64,000 nt of DNA from assembly GCA_000827495.1 (NCBI GenBank), contig KN817546.1, positions 62,001 to 126,000 on the forward strand. Reading direction: 5' to 3'. Every line of letters starts with the position of its first letter. The first letter of the stretch is position 1. The notes under the pieces are model-generated. The model saw only the letters and a program-made list of their open reading frames with translations, did no database searches and was not told where the DNA came from. Below are positions 34,457 to 46,345 of the stretch, piece by piece. A program made the position numbers and the translations under genes. This DNA is from Hypholoma sublateritium FD-334 SS-4 (lineage: Eukaryota; Basidiomycota; Agaricomycetes; Agaricales; Strophariaceae).

Positions 34457-36831
34457 TCATAGGTAATATCGATCACCTAGATCATAATTTGGGGTCAACG
34501 TCAGGTCGTCCACAGCATAAAGCAGAGGTCAGCTCTTCACACCTATTTGTCCCATCCCTGGTTTCATGACCCACACATGGCGACCTTTACCTTCAGGATT
34601 CCCTTCACCTTTATACCCTTCGAGCCAACCCTCTTCCATCTCGTTGTCCACAGCCCCACACACAATCTTGACACCAGGGAAAGCGCGCTTTAGGACAGAA
34701 ACGCCTCCTTGACATGCAACGAGGAAGGTTACAAAGATGATACGATCTTCCTGCACCCCGTGGTCTAGGAGGATACGAATAGCCATGAAGGCCGCCGCCG
34801 CCGTACCGATCTGGGCGGGGAAAAGTAAGCGACGCTGTATATGCTGGATTATACCAACTTGCCTGAGCATCAAGCACAAATACGTATGTCTGTTCTGCTA
34901 GGTGACGATGTCGGATGTAGAAAGGCAGCCCGACGTGTAGAAGCATAGCTTCACCCGACTTGCTGTCCGATTGAATAAGAAGAGATCCAATGGGCACATC
35001 ATTGATGACTCGTCGGAAACCACGCTCCAGAGCACCACCGCTGTTAGAAAAATGAGCGATAAAAATGATTAGTGCATGCGAGTCACATACGAGCGCAAAA
35101 TAGAAACACCGCATATAAACTGTCGTGATGAGCCACCTTTTAATGCAAATGATGGGAGCAGATAGATACCTGAGTATCAAGTTTCTTGCCAAGAGTTTCT
35201 ACTCCAATCGGAGTAGTGACGGATTTAGGAACAAAAGGTAGATATTGCAAAGCATGTTCCACTAGTAGAGTCGATAACCGATCTGTGAAGAAAATGAAAT
35301 CTTGTCTCCTGGTCGTTCGATCCCGTAGGATGGTGTAAATACCCTGCGACGTAAAAAGTTGCGGTCCGCTGAAGCAGAAATAGAAAGTAAAACTGAACTC
35401 ACCGCAAGCTGGGGGGTGGATCTCATTATATCTAAATCGACTTCTTCCTCAAGGATGTTCTCAGGTGAGGATGTTCCCGATGGCGAGGAAATGTATCTGT
35501 GAGGGACTGCAATCTTTCCCCTTAAGTTGTGAGATCTCTCTTTCAGCTGCTTTTGAATATGCGTCGATATCAGGTCGATAGCCACGTCGTTATTTGATCC
35601 TGGAACGATCTAGCAAACGAGAGACTTCAAATCAGACTTCATAAGTGTGGTTGATACCGATGTCACTAACAATGTCAGCGTGCGCGGATGAGGGCTGGAC
35701 GAAGTTGTCGTATGAGGGCTTTACGTATCTCAGATATCTGAGGGATATCAATAAACAGGATAATAGTTGTACATTTGAAGGAGATCTTACTGATCAAGGA
35801 TCCCAGTTACATCTCGTCCTCTCTCCTTCACATCTCGCTTGATACGCCTTGCAAGCATCAAATCAGAATCACATTGCACGAACACCTACGTATAAGATTG
35901 GAAAATCAGGACGTGAAAAAATAATAAAAGAAAAGATCAACCTTGAGATCGTATAATGCTCTCAACGCTGGGTCTGTAAGAGCCATAATTCCCTCCGCTT
36001 TGAGAAAGAAATTTGAGCATCCAATTGTCATATAAAAGCAAGCGAAGTAACCAATTATAATTGTAGCACCGTATAGGTATTTGGTTTCATCCAATCTTTG
36101 GTGTGCAGCGAAAGAGTACACAGGGATATTAGACTGTTTACCGGCCTTCAAATCGGCTAGGCACTAGAGTAAGAAGTAGGTTTCATTTCTGTTAACCTTC
36201 GTTAATAAGTCTTACGGATGCGAAGAGTGGCATGTCGATGGCATCGGGATGATCAAAGTCGAGAAGGTTTGCGTGAGCCAAGGCGAGCTCTTTCTCATTA
36301 TGATATTTGTAAAAACTGTCCTAGTGAAATGTGTTACTCAAGAAACAAGGTACGATATTGCATGCTGACCTGCGAAAGAATGATTATTGTAGGAATGGAT
36401 CCGAGCTTGCGCACGATTTGGCGAGCAACATGTGTCTATGTTGACCCCGTCAATACGCGTGGGTTTTTTGAGGCGGCGTGCAGTACTGTGTACCTTTCCG
36501 CTGGCCGACCCGCCTATGAAGGATTCGTCGGTTTGGCTACAAAGGATGACAGTCAGACAATTCGACGTACCTGCGACGCCGATAACGAATGCATCAGATG
36601 TACGCTGCCCGTCTTCAGCGTACCTAGATGGCCGCAGTAAATAACCTTCTCCTATCCATCAATAACACCATGGTCCATTCACCAAGGAGGTCTGCCATGG
36701 GACACAAGTACAGTGTTCTTCTTGGGTTGCAAGGAAGGTGTACGCGGTGTGGATGGCAATCCCTGTAAGTCGTGGCGTTGAGAAGCTTCACCAACGAAGG
36801 TGTGGGGAGGCGCTAGGAGCCCTTCAAGCAT
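34457..36831 (-). CDS. URK1: Uridine kinase with C-terminal UPRTase-like domain
   Basis: ATG at 36831 gives MLEGLLAPPHTFVGEASQRH. The kinase P-loop reads FVIGVAGGSASGKT; its centre is a 20-nt exon at 36494-36513 between two introns. Then DSFYKYHNEKELALAHANLL with DHPDAIDMPLF, typical of uridine kinases, and FVQCDSDLMLARRIKRDVKE with the following lid-like region, then QYLRYVKPSYDNFVQPS and IVPGSNNDVAIDLI. C-terminal half: HALQYLPFVPKSVTTPIGVE, FICGVSILRSGGALERGFRR, SKSGEAMLLHVGLP, MAIRILLDHGVQEDRIIFVT, ending PGMGQIGDRYYL across a last intron, stop at 34457. Known: phosphorylates uridine and cytidine in pyrimidine salvage; in Urk1-type proteins the UPRTase-like half is often thought to be regulatory or inactive. 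Its PRPP loop reads FLVACQGG here, which differs from active bacterial UPRTases. Cytosolic. Upstream gene on the same strand is 384 bp away. Confidence 0.9.
36494..36513 (-). other. 20-nt exon encoding the uridine kinase P-loop core
   Basis: On the minus strand GCGGGTCGGCCAGCGGAAAG lies between ...ccttcatag and gtacacag. With single bases from its neighbours it gives GGSASGK of the Walker A motif. Confidence 0.7.
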
Positions 36832-37214
36832 TCTGAGTTTAGTTGTTAGGTACCTTGTCACTAATGTATTGCTGGAGGATGCTCGTCGCTCACAGCCTTT
36901 TAGATCAGGTCGCGTTCGCTATTTTTGGCCAATCACGTTTATGCCGTCAGTTGCCGTCCAAATGCCTTCCAATCAGACACTTGCGAGGATCAAGATTTTA
37001 GAAACCTTACATAGAGTAGAATTTGCTTTTACATATGTACACTGCTAGTTTTCTGGAGAAAATTCCGGGAGGAACCCACTTCAAGTACTGATTATTTTAC
37101 ATTTATCAACAAATTATAAGCTATATTCTAGGTAGCATACTGTAGATTCAGAGAAGTGTATGTAGATTGGGACCGACAGAAACATGCAATTGTTCAGTAG
37201 CGCGGCGATTAATG

Positions 37215-38866
37215 TCACTGACATTTGACGGAAACAATGTTTGCTCTGCCTTTATCACCGAAAGGTATCCAACGATCCTGATTCTTCTCCGCGTTAGGAT
37301 CCTCCTCCTTATATGATACTCGGTCATGCCCATTTGTGGTTCCCCCGAGTACTAGAGCGCTCAATCTCTCTTCATATACCTAGGGCCAAATGTTAGTGGC
37401 TAATATTTAAGATGATAACCCAGACATACACATCCTGAATCAAGACCAATGCTCCACCGTTTGACATCCAAACCTCGCCCAGCTGCGTGTCCATAGATCG
37501 TGGTGGAAGGATAGCAAGGGAGTTTTATCTTCTTGGAATTCGTGTCAACCGTCGCATCATCGTCATCTTCCTGGGTACCGTTGTCGTGGCCATCATCCTC
37601 GTCGTCGATGAAACTTGGGGGCGACATACGATTTCCGAGCCTTTTTCGAAAACCTACGCAGCTGTCCATGTGTTTGTTCCATATTTTGGACCAGGCCGTT
37701 CCTCCTTTAGACTTTTTCGAAGCGGTATCGTCAATGACACTCCGAATATTAAGAGTAACCCAAGGATCTGTATTTTGAGGGATTTCCGTTATAATTCCAA
37801 TTTCTTGAATTTGGCGGAGGCCTTCCACTGAATTCGTTTTGTCTTCTGTAGGGTGTTTAGGAAATACTGGTATGCGGGCCAGCGGTTGCTTGTGCTTGTT
37901 GTCCATCGCATATAAGGGATTCGAGGGAAGTATCCCAGCGTGTACAATGAAGGTGTGAGCACTGGGAACATAGAGACGAAGAGGTAATCCCAGAAGATAG
38001 TTGTAAGCATCATTCGACATATCTCTTGCGAGTTTGTAATGATCGCTGAAAAGGATCCATCCTTTGGGAATTTGCGACAGCCATTTCTTGTCAGTTGAAG
38101 TGTTGAATGTTTCGAGCCATGAGGCGGAGTCTTTGAGCTTTGAGTCCTCATCAGAAACCTCGTAGTCGTACCACCGCTTTTCCAAGCTGCTGATCCATTC
38201 CTTCCCTCCTCGTTTTGATGATATCCATTCTATCCATGCACGCCATTCAACCACTTTTTGGTCATGATTTCCTCGTACTCCGGTTATGTTGCGTGACGTC
38301 ATATAGTTCAAGATTGCCAGTGAGCCTTTGTGCGATCCCTTAGAAACAATGTCCCCAACATGAATGAGATGGTCTTTCGAGGGCACGTAATCAAGGTGGT
38401 CTAAAAGTTTGCTAAGGAAGCTCGTTCATTATAATGTTGATTGTGTTATAATATTTCATGTACTCACTGAAATGGCTTGTTCATGCCATGGAGGTCTCCG
38501 ACAACAATGACCCGCTTGTAAGGGTCATCTTCTCGAGCACGTCGTATGAGTAGGGCAAATTACAGGTATAGGATCGAAACTTACCAAGGGGAAACTCGTC
38601 TATTGTCAACTTGCGCAATTCAAAGTAATTACTGAAATCTGGGTGCACTATTCGAAGACGACATCAGCAAGATAGAGCACTGTAAGATACCCGGGGGACA
38701 TACATGTTGGATTTCCTAAGTCAATCTTTTCATGCGCGCCTTGAGTCGACGATACATTTGAGGGGCCCCGAAATGATTCAGCGGTACCATAGAAGAAAAT
38801 AAACACAAGGAAGATGGCCACTGTTGCATAGGCCAGTAGTTGACGATATGAAGATATGCTTGTCAT
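37215..38866 (-). CDS. ApaH-like metallophosphatase with N-terminal membrane anchor (Ppn2-like)
   Basis: ATG at 38866 gives MTSISSYRQLLAYATVAIFL, then VFIFFYGTAES: a short cytosolic end and one signal-anchor helix. Catalytic motifs follow in order: VVGDLHGM (GDxHG), HVGDIVSKG (GDxxxxG), GVRGNHDQ (GNHD), then HTFIVHAGILP and YPSTTIYGHAAGRG, and near the end LDSGCVYEERLSALVLGG. The last intron joins DSGC to VYEER; stop at 37215. Known: this PPP-superfamily ApaH-like group includes yeast Ppn2, a vacuolar Zn-dependent endopolyphosphatase with an N-terminal membrane helix. An acidic Asp/Glu-rich insert (about DDEDDGHDNGTQEDDDD) interrupts the domain. Inference: vacuolar-lumen polyphosphate hydrolysis; a bis-nucleoside tetraphosphatase or other phosphatase role is possible. 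Metal-binding residues all present. Confidence 0.85.
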
Positions 38867-39099
38867 CTGCACTCTGGCTGGTCAGCCGCCTACAAGCTCC
38901 TATCCTGGCCGTCAACTGGTGGATGTCGACGTCGACTCTTGAAGCTTGAAGCTTGAGGGGGTGGCAATTTAATTATACTTTGCGATGAAATGAGACAAAT
39001 GTCACAATTCCCAAATTGAGTAATATAGTACAAGTAACATGATCTTATACCACGATACCGTGGCAAGCACGTTCCCCACCCCCTCCCCATCACCAGCCA

Positions 39100-39819
39100 T
39101 CACCATTGCCTTGTACCATCATACCATTTCGATGCATTGTTCTTGACGAAATCTTCAAAAGACCATAATTCTGCCTCGAGGTTTGATTCGTCACAGTAAA
39201 TGTATGTTTCCGCCACCACGATCGCCGAATTTTCAGTATATTGAGACAATGGCGGAGGGTGTGCGGGTACCAGGTCGGCCTCTTCGTCCGAATAGGATGG
39301 GACATCAATAAAAGGACCAAGGGGATGTGCGTGTACACCTCCTCTGGTATATTCCTGTGAAAAATGAGACCTTGTATTGTCTGAGGGAGGGAAATCTTAT
39401 CAATGTGAACTCACATCTCCTTCGAATGCATCTAAATATTCTATGTCTTTCTCCGTCAAACCTTCTACAAGGGCTCCTCTAACCGACCTTTCTTCCTGGG
39501 ACAGAGTATGCGAAAAGAGTTTCTTTCCTTGTTGAAATGGAACAACTCCAGGATAGTCCGCGTGCTGGGACCAGAAATTGAGTACCGTTTTATTATTAGC
39601 AAAGTCGCCTCAGCAATAATTGATGACCACCTTGACTTTATGGCGAGTATACTCCTGCAGAAGGTTTACAAAACAAGATTCACCGATGGAAGAGTTGGTT
39701 ACGCGTACCAGAATGACAGCAGGGCATACGCGAAGATGGGATCCGTCGTTCCGTATGACCGCTTTCAAGATTTTAGGGTGCATAAGTGTCCCATAGAAAA
39801 AGGCTGTGTATTCCTTCAT
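39100..39819 (-). CDS. Gamma-glutamylcyclotransferase-like (AIG2/GGACT fold) protein
   Basis: ATG at 39819 gives MKEYTAFFYGTLMHPKILKA. FFYGTLMHP is the YGTL substrate-loop signature of the AIG2/GGCT fold. After introns: EYTRHKV, then RSVRGALVEGLTEKDIEYLD and AFEGDEYTR, in which the Glu after AF is the family's likely catalytic acid, and SAIVVAETYIYCDESNLEAE. Ends NASKWYDGTRQW, stop at 39100. About 180 residues, usual for the family. Known: members release 5-oxoproline from gamma-glutamyl amines or peptides, but many fungal ones are uncharacterised. Divergent from NCS2, sharing a 335-bp promoter region. Cytosolic (no targeting signal seen). Confidence 0.82.
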
Positions 39820-40154
39820 GCAAATGATTTCTGAGCGATAAAATATACTGATATATGAAGAGGCGATAGAGTGCAATCCGGTGGTGGAGCCAGTTGAGTG
39901 AACTAGCTTGAGTAGTAAGTAGTAGTACCGCTTAGTACCGTCAGATTAACATCTTGAGAACATCGTTGGTGCCTTATCGTCAGGATCGACGGCCCGGAGC
40001 AAGTTGTGATCGAGTCAGCCAATCAACAGCCAATTTACATTTCTCAGGTCATCGTTTTCCTCTTACCGTGTGCTTACCTTCAGCGCGTCTAAGTACACTT
40101 GCGTCGAATTTCTGAACGTACCTGCGCTCTAGCTCTACACCTCATACGCTTTCC

Positions 40155-42054
40155 ATGTCTGCTTGCGAAAACCCAAATGTCGATCAAGATGCGCTTATGA
40201 CCCGTAAGTATACATTTTCGTCTGCCATGTTGGGGCACGCAACTCATATGCTCAGGACGGCAGAAATTCGATGGTAAAACGAAAATCTGTGTCAAGTGCA
40301 AAGAAAATACTGGGAATATCGTTATCCGTTACGCTGTATATTGCAAGTAGGTACTCTTTCGTGTTCAAGTTCTTTTTTTACTGACTTAGATCAACTTAAA
40401 GATCTTGCTTCTTTCCACTAATCCAAACGCGATTTCGCAAGTCTCTGGAGCCTTCTATAAACGTTATTCCAGATGGATCTAGACGAAAAGGTCTCAAGGC
40501 AGCTGGCTCGCTCGTGATAGCATTTTCTGGCGGGACAAGTTCTACAGCTATGCTAGATTTAGTCGCAAAGACATATTTCGCACAACGGACAGGTGACACT
40601 GAAGAACGTAGAGGAGGAAAAGAGCACCCTAGGAACCTGGATCGAGGAGTGTGGAAAGGGAAACCAGTCGTGTGCTTTGTAGAAGTGTGTGGTGCATTCG
40701 ACGATGTGCGTCCAATTTCTCTCCGACAAACCCAACAGAGACTGATTGTGCTTTGTAACATGTTATACAGCAGAGAGACAGAACCGATGAGATCAAAGCT
40801 GTTGTAGGAAGTTATCCGGGGACACCTTTTGAATTCATTCCTCTGCGGCTGGAAGATGCCTTCAATCCTCTATGGTGGAAGCAGGTTACCGGAGATTTGT
40901 CTACTTCTGCACTGTCCTTAGGATTAGACATGCGAAATGAAGGTAAGTTATACGCAAACAATCATAGATATATTTTCACGAGGTTGTATCCTAATTCGTA
41001 GATCTTCAATTAAACCAGTCAACCTCTGAACCTTCCCCGCTCGTCGCTCTCAGAAGATACCTCGCATCTCTACCTACGCAAACGGCATTGTATAATGCGA
41101 TACATATCCTGACGCGAGTGCTATTACTGCACACAGCAGCTTCGCGCAAGGCCTCCCATCTCATTCTAGGAACATCACTGACGTCTCTTTCGGTTAACCT
41201 CATTTCGGGGATAGCACAAGGCGCTGGTTTCTCCGTCGCCGAAGAGGCAAAAGAAGAGTGGAAATCGCAGCGAGGAGCTTCTGTCCGTGTTGTACGTCCC
41301 CTGCGAGAGGTCGGGATGAAGGAATGCGCAATATGGGATTGGTGGTGTGGGTTACATATAGTTGGTCGCTCTAGGAAGTTTATCCAGGGAGGTGGAAGGA
41401 GTGCCATCGGGGCCCTCACAAGGGGTATGTCGTGTTGTTTTTCCATCAACAGGAAGTTAATGGACATTATAGATTTCATTTTTGGATTGGAAAGCGACTT
41501 TCCTGCAACCGTGTCAACGGTTGCTCGAACTTGTGCAAAACTAACGCCGAAGGAAGGATCGGACGGTATATGCGTACTCTGCGAACGGTATGTGTCCTAA
41601 TCGCAGTTTCCTAATTCTACTGGCTGACATGACTGTCAGCCCGGCCCAGCATGGCGTTCAAGCATGGAAGTCACGTATATCTATCCGGTCTTATGACCAA
41701 GCATCGTCTTCAATTACAGGAAACACCCGACCTCCACATCTGACGGAGACAGAAATCGCAAATCTGACTTTAACGTCGCAGGATGTTTCTGCTTTAACGC
41801 CTTCTTTGACGCCGCGACTGTGCTATGCTTGCCATACGACACTTACGAGCCGTAGCAGTAGGGGAACTGTTCATTCAGGACAGTCGCCGGGCAATATTCC
41901 AATTCCTACATGGGTACATGCAGCATTGCAACCAACTGTCGGAAATGAAGATAGCAGCGATGATGACGAGGATGCCGAAATAACCCAAAGCACAAAGCTG
42001 TCACAGATGGAAATGAAGGCACAAATTGTTGATTTCCTTTTGGATGAACAATAA
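40155..42054 (+). CDS. NCS2: Cytoplasmic tRNA 2-thiolation protein 2
   Basis: ATG at 40155: MSACENPNVDQDALM. A Cys-rich start follows (KICVKCKENTGNIVIRYAVY, then CKSCFFPLIQTRFRKSLE). The degenerate PP-loop reads VIAFSGGTSSTAMLDLVA. Then FEFIPLRLEDAFNPLWWKQ, LRRYLASLPTQTALYNAIHI, RKASHLILGTSLTSLSVNLI (the SHxxxG region), FGLESDFPATVSTVARTC, CVLCERPAQHGVQAW and CYACHTTL. Ends KAQIVDFLLDEQ. Known: Ncs2/Ctu2 pairs with Ncs6/Ctu1 to thiolate U34 of tRNA-Lys, -Glu and -Gln, with sulfur delivered by Urm1. Short introns remove the first one after ATGACCC. Frame intact; terminal Asp/Glu-rich patch (DSSDDDEDAEI) before the end. Converges with the exchanger gene 305 bp downstream. Confidence 0.9.
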
Positions 42055-42359
42055 CATTCATTCGGTGTAGTCATTCTGGAAATTGTCCTATATTGTGTAG
42101 AGTTGTATTGTACAATGATGTAGTATGTAGTTTCATGTCGATCTAGAACACTAATGTCAAAGCCGCAGCCCCTGCAGTGATTTTATGGCAACCTATGTTG
42201 AACCTATGTCGAAGGAATACAAACGCCTAGTGGAATATTTGGTCCTATGTCTTGATACAGTTCAATCACATGAGCGCTACAGGCCGTTAAATTTTGCACA
42301 TACCTGGATAGAACCAGAAGGAGACTGCTATTATAACGTAGAGACCTTGTGCAAAAAGT

Positions 42360-45084
42360 TCAGTATGCCACCATTTGCTGAAGACTGTAATTGCACAAAC
42401 AAATGAGAATGATTCCCTCCAGCCAGTTGGATTTTCCGTCTGCCACGACGTAGCCCATAGTATTTACTGTAGTGACAGTTGAGTATAACACCAAGCAGGG
42501 ATGATATATATATGTAACATACCAGCCATATATAGAACCTGAAAATGGTGAGTGGGATTGTTGATTCGACTAGATCAACTTACCATGGATTGAAATGGAT
42601 CCATTAACAGGGACAGCGGCTTGTTTGTAATCCATGCAAGTACGACCGTGAAACTGTGATCATTAAAATTCAGTGCACTGTAGCTCATGTCCTCAATGCA
42701 CTCACGGGATCACCAACAGTGCCGTTTGCTGGAGCGATATACCGAGGTCAATTGAGGCCAGGTCGAGATTGCGATGAAAACTCACAATAGTCGACCCTAC
42801 AGCAACACTAACACTAAGAGTCAGTTCATCTTTCACAGACACCTTGACAGCGGTGATACATTCTTCGGGAATATAGGTAAATTAGGCGACGGTATGAAGT
42901 CATAAAAAGATTCGTACCAGCAACGGAGCTTATAGCTGGTAGAAGGATGAGGGCGATCCACTCTTTTCGGATAGTCATGGATATCTCATCCATCGCCTCA
43001 ACAAGCCAATCAACGGTGACTGCAACGGCCTAAGAGCAATCAGCCCACATTGAAAATGAAAACAAGAAAAAAAGGTAATACTCCTGTCACCAAAACTAGT
43101 AATAAGAGTGTTAAGAACCAGCTCATTTGGGGAGCTTTCTTGGGTGTTTCGTGGGGGCTTGGATGATCTGCTAAACTGGATTCATCCCGCAATGTGTCGT
43201 AATCATGGAACGGAAAGCCGGAGCTTTCGCTAGAGAAGCCGCTGCTATTGAAACTTGATTCCCGGGACATGGGGTATCTTTTCGAAGTGCCAGGAGGAAA
43301 GCGAGGTTCCTCCATGATACTTCTACTAGTTTCGTTGGTTATACCAGTGTCAGATAATGACGAGGATAGGGGAGATACTCTATATGGTCGTCGTGGAGGG
43401 TTATTTTTTGGAAGATCAACAAGTGATATGTCGCTTTGATTGAAACAATATTTCAGAGGCATGGCATCTTGATTATGGCTTGTGCGAAGCACCGGCTTTC
43501 GGCGCATAGCGTCGGAAAGCCTGCTGCTCTTCTTGTTGTGTTCATCATTGTAAAGATAAGTGTGCGACCAGAGTTGGAAGAGCAGATATGCAAGGTATAC
43601 TGAATGAAAGCAGAGCCTCGCAATCAATGATATCGCCAATATAACAGTAATGAACAGTTACTCACTGAACAAAAGCACAATTGAAACCTAGTAGTCCCTG
43701 ACGATTCAGAAACAGTGCGGTCAGCAAAGAGGATACGTACTGCGTGGCTCATGTGCAGGATGTCTTTGATTTGACTATCTGAATTGGCACCAATGTTGCT
43801 CCCGAGAGTGAAGTGATACGCCGCAGGCAGTAGAAGAGCTCCAACACTCAAGCTGAGCAACGAGGAGTGAACTTGGGTCGCCGCTGCAAAAAGACTTTTA
43901 GATAAACCTTGACTGATCACGACAGGTATTAATCTTACTCGCGTCAAATTCTTGTTCTGAGAATCGCATTCCTCCCGCGAAGAAGCAGAGCCCGAGAACA
44001 AGAACTACGGGAACATAAGTTAGCACTCTTTGAGGCTCCGAATGAGTACTCACGAAGTTTACTCAGCATCGAACCGATTACTTTTTGGTGGATTAGCTTT
44101 AGTTTAGACATGTAGAATTATTGTTTTCATACAGGTGGATTGCACGACTCTCAATTCACATTTGCGCAGGGCACTAATCTGTGATCATCCCATTAGACAT
44201 ATAAACACAATAGATTATGGCATTCGAGCACTTACAGCAACAACGACCTCCACACTGGTACATGGGAGTGAGATGAGAAATAATGATTCTCTAACCCATC
44301 AGAACTCACAAATTGCTCTAATAACTTATCAGTAGCATATAGAAATAGATCTGAAAGTATCAATTACCATGCTCCCATTTAACAGGCCTGTTTTCGACCC
44401 CCCAATTCTGTTTGCAAGCTCCCGTGTAGATAGATCATGAAGCTAAAGAAGAGAAATATATCATCTCATTCTCAGAGTTAAAAAATGCGAACCACTTACT
44501 CGTACCAGCGGAATCAGAGCTAATATACAGACTGTAAGCGAAGAGGCGAGTAACTTGAGAATACAAAATAAAGTATATATCAAATATCACTGACAAGCGA
44601 AAGTAAGGCCGTGCGAGGTCTTGAGGGTAAGAGTCATCGCCCACTGAAAACGCGTGAGTGCATTGAATATAATCTCCGAAAACGTTGAACCACACCGAAA
44701 TTGGTATTAAGACAAGAAGAACATTGAGCCCTGTAAGAAAAGAGGTCAAACAGAGAATACTTCACACAATCAACTGTCACAAGTTGATTACTTACATGAT
44801 CCCATTGCTATCTTCCAACCGTGAAAGGCGGCCTTCGTATATTTTCGTATGTTGCTCGAACGGGCGAGGGTGACATTCTGCTGTGATGTCGATGGATGAA
44901 AGGAGGGGAGATATCCGGGACTTGAGCTCTGGGTGAAATCGCCCTGACCGAGAAGATTTACGGTGGATTCTAGAGAGGTAGTGGAAGAGGTGGGGTCCAA
45001 TATTCGTGGCGGCCGGGGCAATCCAGTATCAAACCAGGAAGAGCTAATAGGGGGTAGTGAATGTGCAGAAGGATTGGAGGACAT
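42360..45084 (-). CDS. Calcium/proton exchanger, CAX/Vcx family
   Basis: ATG at 45084 gives MSSNPSAHSLPPISSSWFDT and a long Ser-rich cytosolic N-terminus. Then KAAFHGWKIAMGS, GLNVLLVLIPISVWFNV (helix), RIGGSKTGLLNGSM. An 8-nt exon at 44310-44317 supplies SN to give GSMSNFVEVVVAISALRKCE, the first alpha-repeat (usual GNxVE). Then LIGSMLSKLLVLGLCFFAGG, AATQVHSSLLSLSVGALLLP, a loop with Ser/Pro-rich insert (43.1-43.5 kb), WFLTLLLLVLVTGV, and the second repeat ISSVAECITAVKVSVKDELT, VAVGSTIQTALFVIPFTVVL, MDPFQS, NTMGYVVADGKSNWLEGI, stop at 42360. The second motif is SSVAEC, not GNAAEH; from memory a fungal subclade has this. Known: moves Ca2+ into vacuoles in exchange for protons. About 14 introns. 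Confidence 0.87.
44310..44317 (-). other. 8-nt micro-exon of the calcium/proton exchanger
   Basis: On the minus strand AGCAATTT lies between ...gataagttattag and gtgagttc. Without it the two neighbours (NGSM and VEVVVA) do not join in frame; with it they read NGSMSNFVEVVVA, the alpha-1 motif. It encodes the Asn of the ion-binding GN position. Confidence 0.68.
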
Positions 45085-45780
45085 AGTAATGAGCGTTTGT
45101 TATTGGGAATGTCAATGTTGTATTATAGGCCAAGTCTAATAAAAGTATACGGTTCCTTGAAGGATGAGTTGGATAGGGTGGAACAAACGGTGGGCGTGGG
45201 TTTACGCGGTCAGCTTTTGCAAGCGATCGAAGTATGTTGGCTAATCAGTCTAGTTAGTCTGCTGAGTGCGGAGCCAGATCCTCATTTGGCCAGGCCGCGT
45301 ATTGGTTTCGATCAAATTGAGGGCACTTAGCGTCCTCCGAGTCCATGTCCCGAATTACATGTAAGCTAGTGTGATTCAGATGGGCATTGTTTATCCGAAA
45401 GGTAGCCAACAGTTGAATTACATAGATGTCGACGCGCTGCGCATCAGCCTTTCAACTATACTTCGATAGTGTTTAACAGCGTATCGAAGAGCGAGCGACT
45501 CCGAGTCAGAGTGTCGGAGTTTCAGTTTAGTTGGGTTCAGAAGTTAGAACTAGATCGTTGCCTCAGTGACTGGCATCCGCCTGAAAGTACACAGTAGGCT
45601 CCCAAGAGAATAATGACAGAGAAATCGGGGGAGTCAAGTCTGGGTTCGGATGAGAGGGAATACTGGCTGGACCCTGGTAGCTGCGAAACAGAAAGGACTT
45701 GAACTTTTGAAGGTTCCTCAAGAGTTCGTCACATATTCACGTGCGTGTGACGTGAGCGCGAGCTTTTGAGAGCTTTTGAG

Positions 45781-45799
45781 TTTCCGCCCCACGCACGTG
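45781..45799 (-). repeat. Left arm of 19-bp inverted repeat (E-box core)
   Basis: TTTCCGCCCCACGCACGTG; its reverse complement CACGTGCGTGGGGCGGAAA is found exactly at 46493-46511. Spacing between arms about 690 bp. A related CACGTGCGTGTGACGTG lies just left, at 45738. Confidence 0.8.
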
Positions 45800-45958
45800 G
45801 TCTCCTACCATTATGTAATACATCCGGTTCAGCTCATGTTTGTTGCATGTTTGGGCGGTGGCATCACTCAGTAAATAAAATCGGCCACCATCAGCGCGAG
45901 TGGTTGGCTCTCTTCCAATAAGTACCTCCTCCCTCCACCGCCCGCGCCCGCATCCGAC

Positions 45959-46345
45959 ATGTCGTCAGGGTTCTCCTCACCTCCACCGCCCCGCATGCAT
46001 CTCAGGCGACCGGAACCAGCCATACAACGCGATCTCGCCGCTCGCCGCCCCGCAGACATCCACGACCTGCCTGGGAGCACAGCAATGCCCTCAGGCATGA
46101 GCATCGCGGAGTCTCCCTCAGCAAAACTCGTTGGATAACAACTGCGTGCGACCAAGCGGCGCACTCTGGTACAAGCACTGGGTAATTGGCTTAAAGGCAT
46201 GTCTGGCGCGACGCGCCGCAGCCACAGCCGAGACGCGCTTCCATCAGTACGTGGCAATGCACCTGTTACTCCTGCACGGACCACATGCCACCATGATCGC
46301 ACAGACTACACTTCTTGTACATCAGTAGAAAGGCATGAATCATAA
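45959..46345 (+). pseudogene. Short open frame interrupted by one TAA
   Basis: ATG at 45959 after a pyrimidine-rich leader gives MSSGFSSPPPPRMHLRRPEP and reads as protein for 59 codons. TAA at 46136-46138 interrupts, and the same frame continues QLRATKRRTLVQALGNWLKG to a stop at 46345. No intron can remove the TAA. I do not recognise the protein. It could be a dead gene fragment, a 59-residue peptide, or chance. Confidence 0.35.

Noticed and set aside
42185..42406. Plus-strand 73-codon frame
   Set aside because: It overlaps the 3' end of the exchanger on the other strand (KSNWLEGI...MVAY), has no motif and no splice logic.
45868..46302. Minus-strand 144-codon frame
   Set aside because: Arg/Gly-rich shadow of the plus-strand frame at 45959; no start context and no motif.
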